Part shown: piece by piece, positions 40,709 through 51,465 of the stretch
How positions within the stretch are numbered: the stretch's first letter is position 1
Layout: each line of letters starts with the position of its first letter
The notes under the pieces: generated by a model
What the model saw: only the letters and a program-made list of their open reading frames with translations
Told to the model about the DNA's origin: nothing
Databases searched by the model: none
Made by a program: the position numbers and the translations under genes
From: Myxocyprinus asiaticus
Lineage: Eukaryota > Chordata > Actinopteri > Cypriniformes > Catostomidae
Direction: 5' to 3'
NCBI RefSeq assembly: GCF_019703515.2
Contig: NC_059349.1
Span: forward strand, 24,028,744-24,092,743
Length of the DNA stretch: 64,000 nt

Positions 40709-43380
40709 CACTGACAGCCATAAGTTTGGAATAATGTGCAGATTTTGCTCTTATGGAAAGAAATTGGTACTTTTATTCACCAAAGTGGCATTCAGCTGAT
40801 CACAATGTATAGTCAGGACATTAATAACGTGAAAAATTATTATTAGAATTTGAAAAAAAAAAAAAATTCAGAACTTAAACTATTTCTTCTGGAAAAAGTT
40901 GTAGCCTCCCAGTTACAATCACATCTTGCTAATAATCTCTATGACCCTTTCCAGTCTGGTTTTCACCTATTCCACAGCACTGAAACTACACTCTTGAAGG
41001 TTATTAATGATCTCCTTCTCTCTGCTGACTCTGGATTTCTCAGTATTCTGATCTTGCTTGACCTGAGCTCTGCTTCTGACACACTATGCCACAAAACACT
41101 CCTTTCCTGACTTTCAGATATTGGTATTACTGGCACTGCTTTATTCTGGTTTTCTTCCTACCTCACTAACAGACAATATTTAATCTCTATTAAGAAAAAC
41201 AAATCCCATATTTCTCCTCTCACTCAGGGTATGCCCCAGGGTTCTGTACTAGGTCCACTACTGTTCATAATTTACGTTCTCCCACTAAGTCAGATCATCC
41301 GTAGTCATGGTCTCAGTTATCACTTCTATGCTAATGACACCCAGATTTATACATTCGCACATTTTGATGAAACACATGCCATCAGCTCATTAACTGCCTG
41401 TATCAATGATGTAAAAATTTGTTTAAACAATAATTTCATGAAATTCAATGCTGACAAAACTGAAATCATGATTTCTGGGCCACAAACACTTATAACACTC
41501 ATATTATATTGACATTTGTGTCAATATTGATGGAAATCTGACCAAACCCTCTAAAACCATTAAGAATCTGGGAATCACTTTCGATCCATCTCTTACTTTT
41601 GAAGCCTACATTAGAACCATCACTAAAACTGCTTTCTTCCATCTACGTCACATTGCATGACTTCGCCCAATTCTCAGTCTGAAGGATGCAGAATCATGCT
41701 TTCATATCATCATGTCTCGACTACAGTAACTGCCTCTTTACTGGCCTACCAGCTAAAACTATTGCCCGATTACAATACATCCAAAACTCTGCAGCTAGAG
41801 TTCTCACTAACACCAAGCGTTCTGCACACATTACTCCCATTTTGTTTAGTCTTCATGCCGTATTAATTTTAAAATTCTTCTCCTGACATACAAAGCTCTC
41901 AATGATCTGGCACCTCGTTATATATGTGATCTGCTGCATCTATGCACACCAGCACGCACTCTTTGTTCTTCTGATTCCAAATTGTTGTCTGTACCTAGAT
42001 ATCGACTATCCACTTTTGGTGGGATATCCTTCAGTGTAGTTGCACCTAAACTGTGGAACTCTCTACCTCAGAGCCTCCATGACATCTGTTCTGTTTCTAT
42101 CTTTAAATCTCAGATTAAAACACATCTTTTCTCTGCACATTATCTGTCTATTACTGATTGATGTTTTATTTCCCCCTTTGTAACTGAGATTGTAACTTCT
42201 GTTGAAATGTATATTAATGTACTTTGTCCTGTTAAATGTATATGGAGTGTAAAATGTCCTTGAGCTTGTGGAAAGGCGCTATATAAATAAAACATTATTA
42301 TATTATTAATATTATTAAACTACTTCAAAGAGTTCTCAACAAAAAAATCCTCCACGTGCAGCAATGACAGCTTTGCAGATCCTTGGCATTCTAGCTGTCA
42401 GTTTGTCCAGATACTCAGGTGACATTTCACCCCATCTTCATGTAGCACTTGCCATAGATGTTGCTCTCTTGTCGGGCACTTCTCACGCACCTTACAGTCT
42501 AGCTGATCCCACAAAAGCTCAATGGAGTTAAGATCCATAACACTCTTTTCCAATTATCTGTGGTCCAATGTCTGTGTTTCTTTGCCCGCTCTAACATTTT
42601 CTTTTTTTTCTGTATCAAAAGTGGCTTTTTTTTGCAATTCTTCCCATAAGGCCTGCACCCCTGAGACTTCTCTTTACTGTTGTACATGAAACTGGTGTTG
42701 AGCGGGTAGAATTCAATGAAGCTGTCAGCTGAGGACATGTAAGGTGTCTATTTCTCAAACTAGAGACACTGATGTACTTATCCTGTTGTTTAGTTGTACA
42801 TCTGGCCTTCCACATCTCTTTCTGTCCTTGTTAGAGCCAGTTGTTCTTTGTCTTTGAAGACTGTAGTGTACACTTTTGTATGAAATCTTCATTTTTTTTT
42901 TTTTTTTTTTTTTTTGGCAATTTCAAGCACTGTATAGCTTTCATTCCTCAAAACAATGATTGACTGACGAGTTTCTAGAGAAAGCTGTTTCTTTTTTGCC
43001 ATTTTTGACCTAATATTGACCTTAAGACATGCCAGTCTACTGCATACTGTGGCAAATCACAAACAAACACAAAGTTCATTTAATGAACCAAATAGCTTTC
43101 AGCTGTGTTTGATATAATGGCAAGTGAATTTCTAGTACCAAATTAGCAATTTTCATGATTACTCAAGGATAAGGTGTTGAAGCAATGGCTGCTGGAAATG
43201 GGGCCTGTCTTGATTTGATCAAGAATGACTTTTCAAATAGTGATGGAGCTGTTTTTTTACATCAGTAATGTCCTGAATATACCTTGTGATCAGTTGAATG
43301 CCACTTTGGTGAATTAAAGTAACAATGTCCTTCCGAAACAGCAAAATCTGTACATTATTCCAAACTTTTGGCCACCAGTG
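40709..43380 (-). mobile_element. Internally deleted Tc1-like element (third subfamily) split by an L2 LINE
   Basis: The ends CACTGACAGCCATAAG (40709) and TTTTGGCCACCAGTG (to 43380) are flanked by TA (40707-40708 and 43381-43382). On the minus strand, 42340-42900 encodes transposase debris: LRNRHLTCPQLTASLNSTRS, TTVKRSLRGAGLMGRI and HRHWTTDNWKRVLW, then an abrupt jump to DNA encoding the ILTPLSFCG (LNPIELLW in another frame) region. The catalytic core between is missing. The copy at 61396-61995 has the same jump. Confidence 0.82.
40883..42314 (+). mobile_element. L2-like LINE, 5'-truncated, inserted in the Tc1 element
   Basis: The flanks TTAAACTA (40875-40882 and 42315-42322) are an exact target duplication. 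The second copy of the host Tc1 element (61396-61995) shows the empty site. Reverse-transcriptase pieces: LEKVVASQLQSHLANN, FQSGFHLFHSTETTLLKV, LILLDLSSASDTL, PQGSVLGPLLFIIYVLP, HFYANDTQIYT (the active-site YADD now YAND), then tail pieces RLQYIQNSAARV and APKLWNSLPQSL. The 3' end carries GGAAAGGCGCTATATAAATA and a short TATT-type tail, typical of fish L2. It has several stops and frameshifts. Confidence 0.9.
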
Positions 43381-43589
43381 TATATCTGGTGATAGTATTT
43401 AATTCTGCAATTATTTTTTATTTATAAGAACATCTGTTATTTATTAAAATGTAGCTAGACTGTAGTTTAACTAATTTATGAGTAGCTTAGCTTGGAAAGC
43501 TACAGTTTCTAATTTGTTTCCCCATCAGGTGATCTTTGCAATCTACGCAAGTAATAATATGATGCTCATTTACATTTTCATGTATTTAT

Positions 43590-43908
43590 TTAAAGAAATA
43601 GTTCTCCTCCAAATTACATTTCTGTCATCACCCTCATGTATGATGTTGTTTCATTTTGTGCAACACATAAGGAGGATGCTTGAAGAATCTTCACCTCTTT
43701 TCCACAACAGTTCATAATGACAATGTTTTTCAAGCTTCAAATTGGATTAAAAATAAATAAATAAATAAATAAACACCATAAAGTCTATACAACTTGTGCA
43801 CTATATTCCAAGCCTTCTGAAGCCATGCAATAGCTTTTTGTGATTTTAGTGTAATTTAAAGTCAGAAAAAATAATTACAGAATTTTCATTTTTGGTCGAA
43901 CAATTTTT
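43590..43908. repeat. Diverged relative of the palindromic MITE family
   Basis: It begins TTAAAGAAATAGTTCTCC and ends GAATTTTCATTTTTGGTCG; the interior ATTTCTGTCATCACCCTCATG fits the family. An (AAAT)n run lies near 43748-43775. Confidence 0.5.
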
Positions 43909-44851
43909 ATTTTTATTTTTTATATTTGTTACCCTGCAGGTAGCAAAAGATGCTTGTTAAGTACTACAGTTACAGTAGGAATGGGGTACGGAGAGTGGGT
44001 ACAGAGGTTTTTTTTTTCTTTTTTTTTCTGTGGCTGTGAATGGGTGAAATAAAGAAATGAATAGACACCTGACCCTTCATGTCACCCATCGGCACTGGTC
44101 ACATGAGCACCATGAACCATTGCTGTCAGTGCATTGTTCTCTAATTTCCACCTGTTTTAAAATATGAACTGTTCCAAGAAGATCTAAATACATGAGTAAA
44201 ATTAGATCTATTGTTAGTTTTGCCCAAGATTTGTGTAAAAGAAATCACAAAATCTTTCATGACAGAGTATGGTGGGCTTGTAGTGGAATTATTTGAAAGT
44301 ATGTAGTCACGTGAATGGTATCCTTTGTACTCACACTCTTTACACCCTCTTAGTTGTGTCATTTGACATATTTAGCTTCATCTACAACATTCCTCACACT
44401 CAAATTGTTCTCATGACTTGCTGTCATTCCCAGCAAATACTTCTGAGCCATAAATGTGGAACATGCAGCACAAATGTTCAGTCCTCAAATAGGTCAGTGT
44501 TCTTATTTTTAGGGAAAATTATGAATTACTCAAAATCAAAGAGGGATCAGATGGGGATTGCAAAAGTAATTAGAGTAAACAGTTTCTGGTCAATGGACAT
44601 GGAAAGTGACAGGCGATACAGCATAATTACAGATGGAGTTGGTGCAGATCCCCTAAATAGCTTTCCACTGGATCAGGAGAATGCAGCTTATTCATCTGAG
44701 TCCCTGCTTTAACCGACCGTGTGCCCCTGAGCAAATAGCTGCCCCTGTACTGCTGATCCAGCACATAGCTCACACTCAGTGGTTTTGACCACCAAGGTGG
44801 TGGAGAAAGAGAGAAAGAAGGATACCGTATATATATAAATAGATATAGATG
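43909..44851. other. Intergenic region without recognised features
   Basis: T-rich runs near 43998-44030 and AT-rich DNA. The open frame at 44293-44712 shows no family similarity or codon pattern I recognise. Confidence 0.45.
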
Positions 44852-44853
44852 TA

Positions 44854-46413
44854 CAGTGGCAAGAAAAAGTATGTGAACCCTTTGAAATTAGCTGGTTTTC
44901 TGAATTGGTCATAAAATATGATATCATCATCAAAGTCACAAGTATAGACAAACAACAATGTGCTTAAGCTAACAACAAATAAAAAATTATAATCTTTCAT
45001 GTCTTTACTGAACACATCCCATTAAACATTCACAGAGCTATGGAAAAAAGTATTTAATACAGCAATAACCTCAACCAAGTGTTTCCGGTAGATGCGGATT
45101 AGACTTGCACAACATTCAGAAGGAATTTTGGACCATTCTTCCTTACAGAACTGCTTCAGCTCAGCCATATTCTTAGGATGTCTGGTGTGAACGGCTCTCT
45201 TGATGTCATTCCACAGCATCTCTATTGGTTTAAGGTCTGGGCTCTGACTGGGCCACTCCAAATGTTGGATTTTCTTTTTTTGAAGCAATTCTGTTGTGGA
45301 TTTACTTCGATGTTTAGAGTCATTGTGCTGCTGCATCACCCAAATTCTACTGAGCTTCAGCTGGTGCACAGCAACCCTGACATTATTCTGTATATCTTGA
45401 TAAACTTGGGAATTCATTTTTCCCTCAGTCCAGGCCCCGAAGCAGCATAGCAGCCCCAAATCATGATGCTCCCTTCACCATACTTCACCATTGGAATGAT
45501 GTTTTCATGTTGGAATGTGGTGCCCTTTATTATGCCATATGTAGTGCTGCGTGTTCTTCCCAAACAATTCAACCTTTGTTTCATCAGTCAACAAAAATTT
45601 TTCCCAGTAGTATTGTGGAGTGTCAAGGTGGTCTTTGGTAAACTTCAGGTGCGCAGCAATTTTTTTGTTGGAAAGCAGAAGCTTCCTACGTGTTGTCCTG
45701 CCATGGGCACCATGCCTGTTTAATGTTTTCCATATAACAGACTCATAAACTTAGATGTTAACCAGTTCCAGTGACTCCTTCAAGTCTTTAGCTTTCACTC
45801 TAGGGTTCTTTTTACCTCATTTGCACCTGTGGTGTGCCCTTTGAGTCATCTTGGCTGGATGGCCACTTCTAGGGAGAGTAGCCACAGTACTAAATCATGT
45901 CCATATATAGACAGTTTGTCTAACTGTGAACAGACGAATATCTAAGCTCTTCGAGATAACTTTGTAACCCTTTCCAGCTTTATGCAAAGCAACCATTCTT
46001 AATCATAGGTCTTCTGAGATCTCTTTTTTGCAAGGCAAGGTTAACGTCAGCAGATTCTTCTTCTGAATAGTAAACTCAAAATGTTTGAGTGCTTTTTATA
46101 AGTCAAAGCTCTAACCAACATCTCCAATCTCGTGTCAACAGTTGGATGCTAAATTTGCCAACTCCTGACTCTAATTAGCTTTTGTTGATGTCATTAGCCT
46201 AGGGATTCCCATACTTTTTCCAAACTACACTGTGAATGTTTGAATGATGTATTCAATATGTACAAGAACAATACAATAATTTGTGTTATTAGTTAAAACA
46301 GATTGTGTTTTTTAAATATTTTAACTTAGATGAAGATCAAACCAAATTTTAAGACAAATTTATATATAATTTCAGGTAATTCCAAAGGGTTCGCATACTT
46401 TTTCTAGCCACTG
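44854..46413 (-). mobile_element. Tc1-like element (fourth subfamily)
   Basis: The ends CAGTGGCAAGAAAAAGTATG (44854) and the complement CATACTTTTTCTAGCCACTG (to 46413) match. The left flank is TA (44852-44853); the right flank is TT where TA is expected, so one base has changed. A minus-strand transposase remnant lies inside. This terminus differs from the three other Tc1 subfamilies in the window. Confidence 0.85.
45030..45885 (-). pseudogene. Tc1-like transposase of the fourth subfamily, degraded
   Basis: The C-terminal catalytic half is readable at 45459-45022: MQQHNDSKHRSKSTTELLQK (second Asp changed to Asn in the usual QxDxDPKHT), [20 protein letters not shown] (third acidic residue kept) and NMAELKQFCKEEWSKIP. 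Upstream pieces (VKYGEGSIMIWGCYA-like DNA near 45450-45500) are out of frame. It is inactive from frameshifts and the Asp-to-Asn change. Confidence 0.8.
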
Positions 46414-48298
46414 TTCAGTGGAGTACAAACATTTAAGACGACTGATGAAATGTCTCCTATATGGCATTTTCTAACGGAATAATTTGTTTTATTGTAAATT
46501 ATATTATCAGCATATTAATTTGAATTGGATTGAAAAATTTAATTGAATTTGAGAGTCTCTTAATATTTGGAATGTCTCTCTTTTTTTCAGTGACAGCATG
46601 CACTCAAGCTGGCATGGACTCTAGACAGAAAGAGAGAGAGTGATGTTTACAGGTGATTGTATAGGTCATAATAGAGTTTACAACTTCATGAGCAATCTTT
46701 TTATCTTCACATAATGGTACTTTACTTGCATGCTGATAAGACAGTCGCAAATAGTGTAGGTGTGCAAGCCTCTTGTAAGAACAGAAATCACTAGAGTTGC
46801 CTATTATAAAACTTGAGCAGTTAACTCAATAGTTGTTTTGTATTTAGAGAAAAAACACAAGATAAAACAGCACAAAAATGCACATAAGGTATTTTATTTC
46901 TGAGAAACTATGTCAGCTGAGTGAACTTAAAATAGGGGGTTTGTCATGCTGAAAAAAAGAGTCATTGTGTGGATGCCTCACAAGATGGCTATTTTAACCA
47001 CTGTGGAAGAATGTCCTCAATATACAAGTCATTTCAGCTGAAAATAACTCAAGCCCCATATGATGATGCATGGCATCATACCAATATGGACTGATACAGT
47101 CTAATCTATTATATTGTATATGTACTGTAAGTGGTGTCTGAATTGTTGCCAAAACTTTTTAAAAACATCTTAATAAACTTGGTATTTTCAACCTGACTAA
47201 ATCAATTTGACTTCATTACATTGCACCAACAAAAGTTTTATGAGTTAGATCAAGTAGAAATAGATCCTTAAGGTAATAATTTCAGGTTACCAATTTTTAC
47301 AGAGTAGCTAGACTGAGTTTTGAACAAGCACACATTGTTACATCCTCTGTACAACAATGCAAGCAGGTCAAAACATCATTACAATTATCAGACATCAGTT
47401 AAAGAACAATCCAAATGTTTAGTGGAGGCTCAAAGATGTGTTTTGAGTGGTGGTGTGTATTGTGAGCAATAGCGTGGGAATTATGGGTGGAATGTGAAGG
47501 GCATGACCAACAGCATATCACAGGAAATGCACGCAGCTCATCCGGCAAGGACAAGAAGGTTAACAAAACACAAACTTTGAAAAAGTATGTGAGGGACAAT
47601 AATAACATCTGTGCCTTTTAGTGATTATCACCAATCTCCACTGGCAAATAATTTTTTTTGAACTGAAGAAACATAAAACAAGCCAAGATTCTGACATAAA
47701 ACAGGCCAAAATTAAATAAGAGAATAAAGCTGCAATAATCTGTTTGTAGTACTTTCAATTGTCCAAGTCATAGCAATTAAAACAGTTGAACAGAGCACTA
47801 ACTCTGGGCTTATCTCAAACAAACAGGAAAAAATGGAAAAAAGTATGTGTTCCTGATAATACATTGTTTGTTTTTGCATACTTGTGGTACAATTCATCTG
47901 AAGGTATGTAGTATACTTGCCTCTTAACCTTTTATAGATCTATTCACATTCCTCTGCACAGGCTTGCACAAGATTGAGAGATGAGATAGAAACCGGCTCA
48001 AACTGGGATTATTGTTATGCGTTGCAATTAATCTTTACTTTTTCAGTCCAATAGACAGTTTGGCCGTGGGTTTCAAACAAATGCAAAACAGGTGATCTAC
48101 TTGACATTATTTAGGGAGTCATTATAGGAAACAGAGAAGCAGGAGCAAAGGTTCTATACTTTTATTTGGGGTAGCTTGGGTTTTTCCATGTTGTTGTGCC
48201 TTAATCTTTCCAGCTAGAATAGATGTGTATAACTATGTATTGTGCTGTATTATGGTAAGTATGAATGGAATTGGCCTGGCTCTGAGCCACACATGCAA
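46414..48298. other. Intergenic region
   Basis: About 1.9 kb of AT-rich DNA. No gene, repeat end or RNA gene is recognised. Confidence 0.5.
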
Positions 48299-49440
48299 TG
48301 GCGCGATAGAACCTGTCCCTCCAGCCGAGATGAAGAAGGGGTTTTACAGCCCCTACTTCATCGTACCGAAAAAAGGCGGTGGGTTGCGGTCAATCTTGGA
48401 CCTGCGAGTACTGAACTGGGCCTTACACAGACTCCCATTCAAGATGCTGATGCAAAAACGCATTCTGGCGAGCGTCCGGCATCAAGATTGGTTCGCGGCG
48501 GTAGACCTGAAGGACGCGTATTCCACGTCTCGATCCTTCCTCGATACAGACCCTTCCTGCGGTTTGCATTCGAGGGTCAGGTGTATCAGTACAAAGTCCT
48601 CCCTTTCGGCCTGTCCCTGTCTCCTCGCGTCTTCACAAAGGTCGCAGAGGCTGCCCTTGCCCCGTTAAGGGAGGTGGGCATTTGCATTCTCAACTATCTC
48701 AATGAGTGGCTAATCCTAGCTCACTCTCGTGGACGGGCCCACGACTGCATTGGCACATCAACTGCCTCGAGTTGTTGGCAATTCTGCTCGCCCTGCGGAG
48801 GTTTCGGCCGTTGATCCAGGGCAAGCAGGTGTTAGATCAGACAGACAACACAGCAACGGTAGCATATGTCAACCGCCAAGGTGGTCTGCGCTCTCGTTGT
48901 ATGTCACAAATCGCCCACCGTCTCCTCCTCTGGAGTCAGCAGCACTTCAAGTTGCTGCGAGCCACTCACATCCCGGGCAACCTCAACACTACAGCGGACG
49001 CGCTGTCACGGCAGGTTACCCTCAGGGGAGAGTGGAGACTCCACCCTCAGGTCCAGCTGATTTGGAGTCGATTCAGACAGGCACAGGTGGACCTGTTCGC
49101 CTCCCAAGAATCCTCCCACTGCCCGCTCTGGTATGCCCTCACCGAGGCTCCCCTCAACATAGATGCGCTGGCACACAGCTGGCCCCCTGGCCTGCACAAA
49201 TATGCATTTCCCCCAGTGAGCCTACTCAGGGAGGACGAGGAGCAGGTCATCCTGGTAGCACCCTACTGGCCCACCCAGATGTGGTTCTTGGACCTCACGC
49301 TCCTCGCGACAGGCCCCCCCCCAGCGAATTCCCCTGAGGAAGGACCTTCTTTCTCAGGGACAGGGCACCCTCTGGCACCTGCGACCAGACCTCTGGAATC
49401 TCCATGTCTGGCTCCTAGACGGGACGCAGAAGAGAGATGC
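48299..49440 (+). pseudogene. DIRS reverse transcriptase / RNase H, truncated and internally deleted
   Basis: RT motifs: YSPYFIVPKKGGGLRSILDL, DWFAAVDLKDAY (palm motif A), VLPFGLSLSPRVFTKVAEAA, and ILNYLNEWLILAHSR, where the usual YLDDW is YLNEW. A deletion then joins to HWHINCLELLAILLALRRF and TDNTATVAYVNRQGGLRSR (RNase H), IPGNLNTTADALSRQVTL, AQVDLFASQES and DALAHSWPPGLHKYAFPP. Frameshifts lie near 48525 and 48740. No activity is expected. Confidence 0.85.
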
Positions 49441-50015
49441 CCCCAGAGATGCGCAGTCGGATCAGTGCTTTCCTTCCTGCAGGAGAGGTTGGAGGGAGGC
49501 TGTCCCCTTCCACCTTGAAGGTGTACATTGCCGCCATAGCAGCACACCACGATGCAGTCGACGGTAAGTCCTTAGGGAAGCACGACCTGATCATCAGGTT
49601 CCTAAGAGGCGTGAATCCCTCCAGACCACACCTCGTTCCCTCATGGGACCTCTCTGTAGTTCTTCAGGGTCTACAGAGAGCCCCCTTTGAGCCTTTGCAG
49701 TCAGCCGAGCTTAAAGCACTCTCCTTGAAGACTGCCCTCCTGACTGCGCTCACTTCCATCAAGAGGGTAGGAGACCTGCAAGCGTTCTCTGTCAGCGAAA
49801 CATGCCTGGAGTTCGGTCCGGGTTACTCTCACGTGATCCTGAGACCCCGACCGGGCTATGTGCCCAAGGTTCCCACCACCCCTTTTAGGGACCAGGTGGT
49901 GAACCTGCAAGCGCTGCCCCAGGAGGAGGCAGACCCAGCCCTGTCATTGCTGTGTCTGGTGCGCACTTTACGCATCTATTTGGATCGCACGCAGAGCTTT
50001 AGGATCTCTGAGTAG
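49437..50015 (+). pseudogene. DIRS tyrosine recombinase, N-terminal part
   Basis: About 190 residues resemble the DIRS recombinase: RLSPSTLKVYIAAIAAHHD (core-binding helix), KHDLIIRFLRGVNPSRPH, LKTALLTALTSIKRVGDLQA (first catalytic Arg), and DPALSLLCLVRTLRIYLDRT. The frame stops at 50013-50015. The distal HxxR and Tyr nucleophile region is absent, replaced by the element's 3' leader. It cannot catalyse integration. Confidence 0.82.
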
Positions 50016-50771
50016 CTCTTTGCTCTCACTTGCTCGGAGGAAGTCAACAAGGGAACAAAGTTTGTATTCTTCCACTTAAATATCCCCCCCTCTCTTTGGG
50101 CGAGATGTGGTCTCCGCAGTGTCTTCCCCTTGGGAGGGACACCCCCCGACTAGACCTGGCGGCCCAGTCGGATAATCCCCCTTCTTTTTAGGGAGTGGAA
50201 AAAGAGAAGGGGAAAAGAGGCCATGACTGGGTTAAGCCTGTCTCTATCTCTTGAGTAGTCGACTTGTCCCCAAAGGGCCGTTCAACACTCATAACTATGT
50301 TGGGGGAGGTTACGTGTCGACCTGGTGTGCTGGCTATGAGCCCATCACACACCACCAGTTCAGCTAATTGTGGCGTTTCGTATAGGGACCCCTAGTGTCA
50401 CTACATCGACACAATGTCGAGTGAGTGACAGATAGGGAACGTCCTGGTTACTTGTGTAACCTCCGTTCCCTGATGGAGGGAATGAGACATTGAGTCCCTC
50501 CTGCCACAACGCTGAACTACCCGCTGAAATGGCCGGACCTTATATCGGCTCCTCAGCATAAAACCTGAATGAGTGGTTGCATACCAGCTCCTTTTATACC
50601 CGTATGTCCGGGGGAGTGGCATGCAAATACCACTCGCCAATTTTCATTGGCCTTTTATCAAAGACCAGAGGTGTCTCGGGCTCCCAAGAGTGACCCCTAG
50701 TGTCACTACATTGACACAACGTCTCGTTCCCTCCATCAAGGAACGGAGGTTACACAAGTAACCATGATGTT

Positions 50772-51465
50772 TTTCTTCTTTATCCTTCAGAGCGGATGTC
50801 CTGAAAATGACACGACTCGGTGCTGCCCTCTAACATCTGGTAGCGTATAACAAAGCAATTGTACTGCACATATGTCGAACGCGTCTCATCCGCTTGAGGT
50901 ATACTTTCAAAGTTGTGCGCACAACTGTGCACAAGACGGAACAGAACGTGCAAAGTGAAGTATACCTGGGCCTTAAGAGAGAACAAGTTAATCTGTAGTG
51001 TATTGTAAGGCTTGGGGGCATGTTTTTACTTTTAAGTGAACGCATGTGGTGATGATCTGCTAAGTTTGAGGATTTGCATGTCTGTTTTAGTACATAACTG
51101 CAATGAAACAATCTGAAAATACAGTTTTATTTGTCTCATTCACTCACTTTGTTTTATCTAAGCTCAAACAAAGGAATGTTTGGCATTTTTTTTCTTGAAA
51201 ATGATGACTTAAACATTTATTTTCGGACTTATCCATTTGTCCACTAATTTTTCAGATCTAATCCCTGATTTTTAAAATGTTTTAATTGGATTTTATTGCC
51301 CTTTTGTAGAGATGGTTAATAACTTTCAAAATGCAGTTTTGATTGGAAAGACACTTAAAATATCTCTCACTCTATATATAAGAAGACTTCAGATAGCTTT
51401 AAGCTTTATTTGTCTCGCCTACATTTTGAGAACATGCAATTTATTTTAGTTTTTTCTCTTCACAG
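50772..51465. other. Spacer between DIRS copy 2 and the SAMD3-like pseudogene
   Basis: About 50887-50970 holds short inverted GTATACTT / AAGTATAC motifs, suggesting MITE debris. A splice acceptor (CACAG) ends the stretch at 51465. Nothing else is seen. Confidence 0.45.

Larger units (their letters stand above)
48299..50771 (+). mobile_element. DIRS-group retrotransposon, 5'-truncated copy 2
   Basis: It starts abruptly near 48299 inside the reverse transcriptase (GAIEPVPPAEMKKGFYSP) and runs to the same right end as copy 1. An internal complementary region (about 50393-50495) and a right ITR (about 50564-50719) are present, and the terminal GTT is at 50769-50771. The left ITR and gag are missing. 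It keeps RT fingers and palm, part of RNase H and half of the recombinase, parts that copy 1 lacks. Confidence 0.85.

Noticed and set aside
44293..44712. Open frame of about 139 codons at 44.3-44.7 kb
   Set aside because: No similarity recognised, no splice context, and the composition is like surrounding intergenic DNA.
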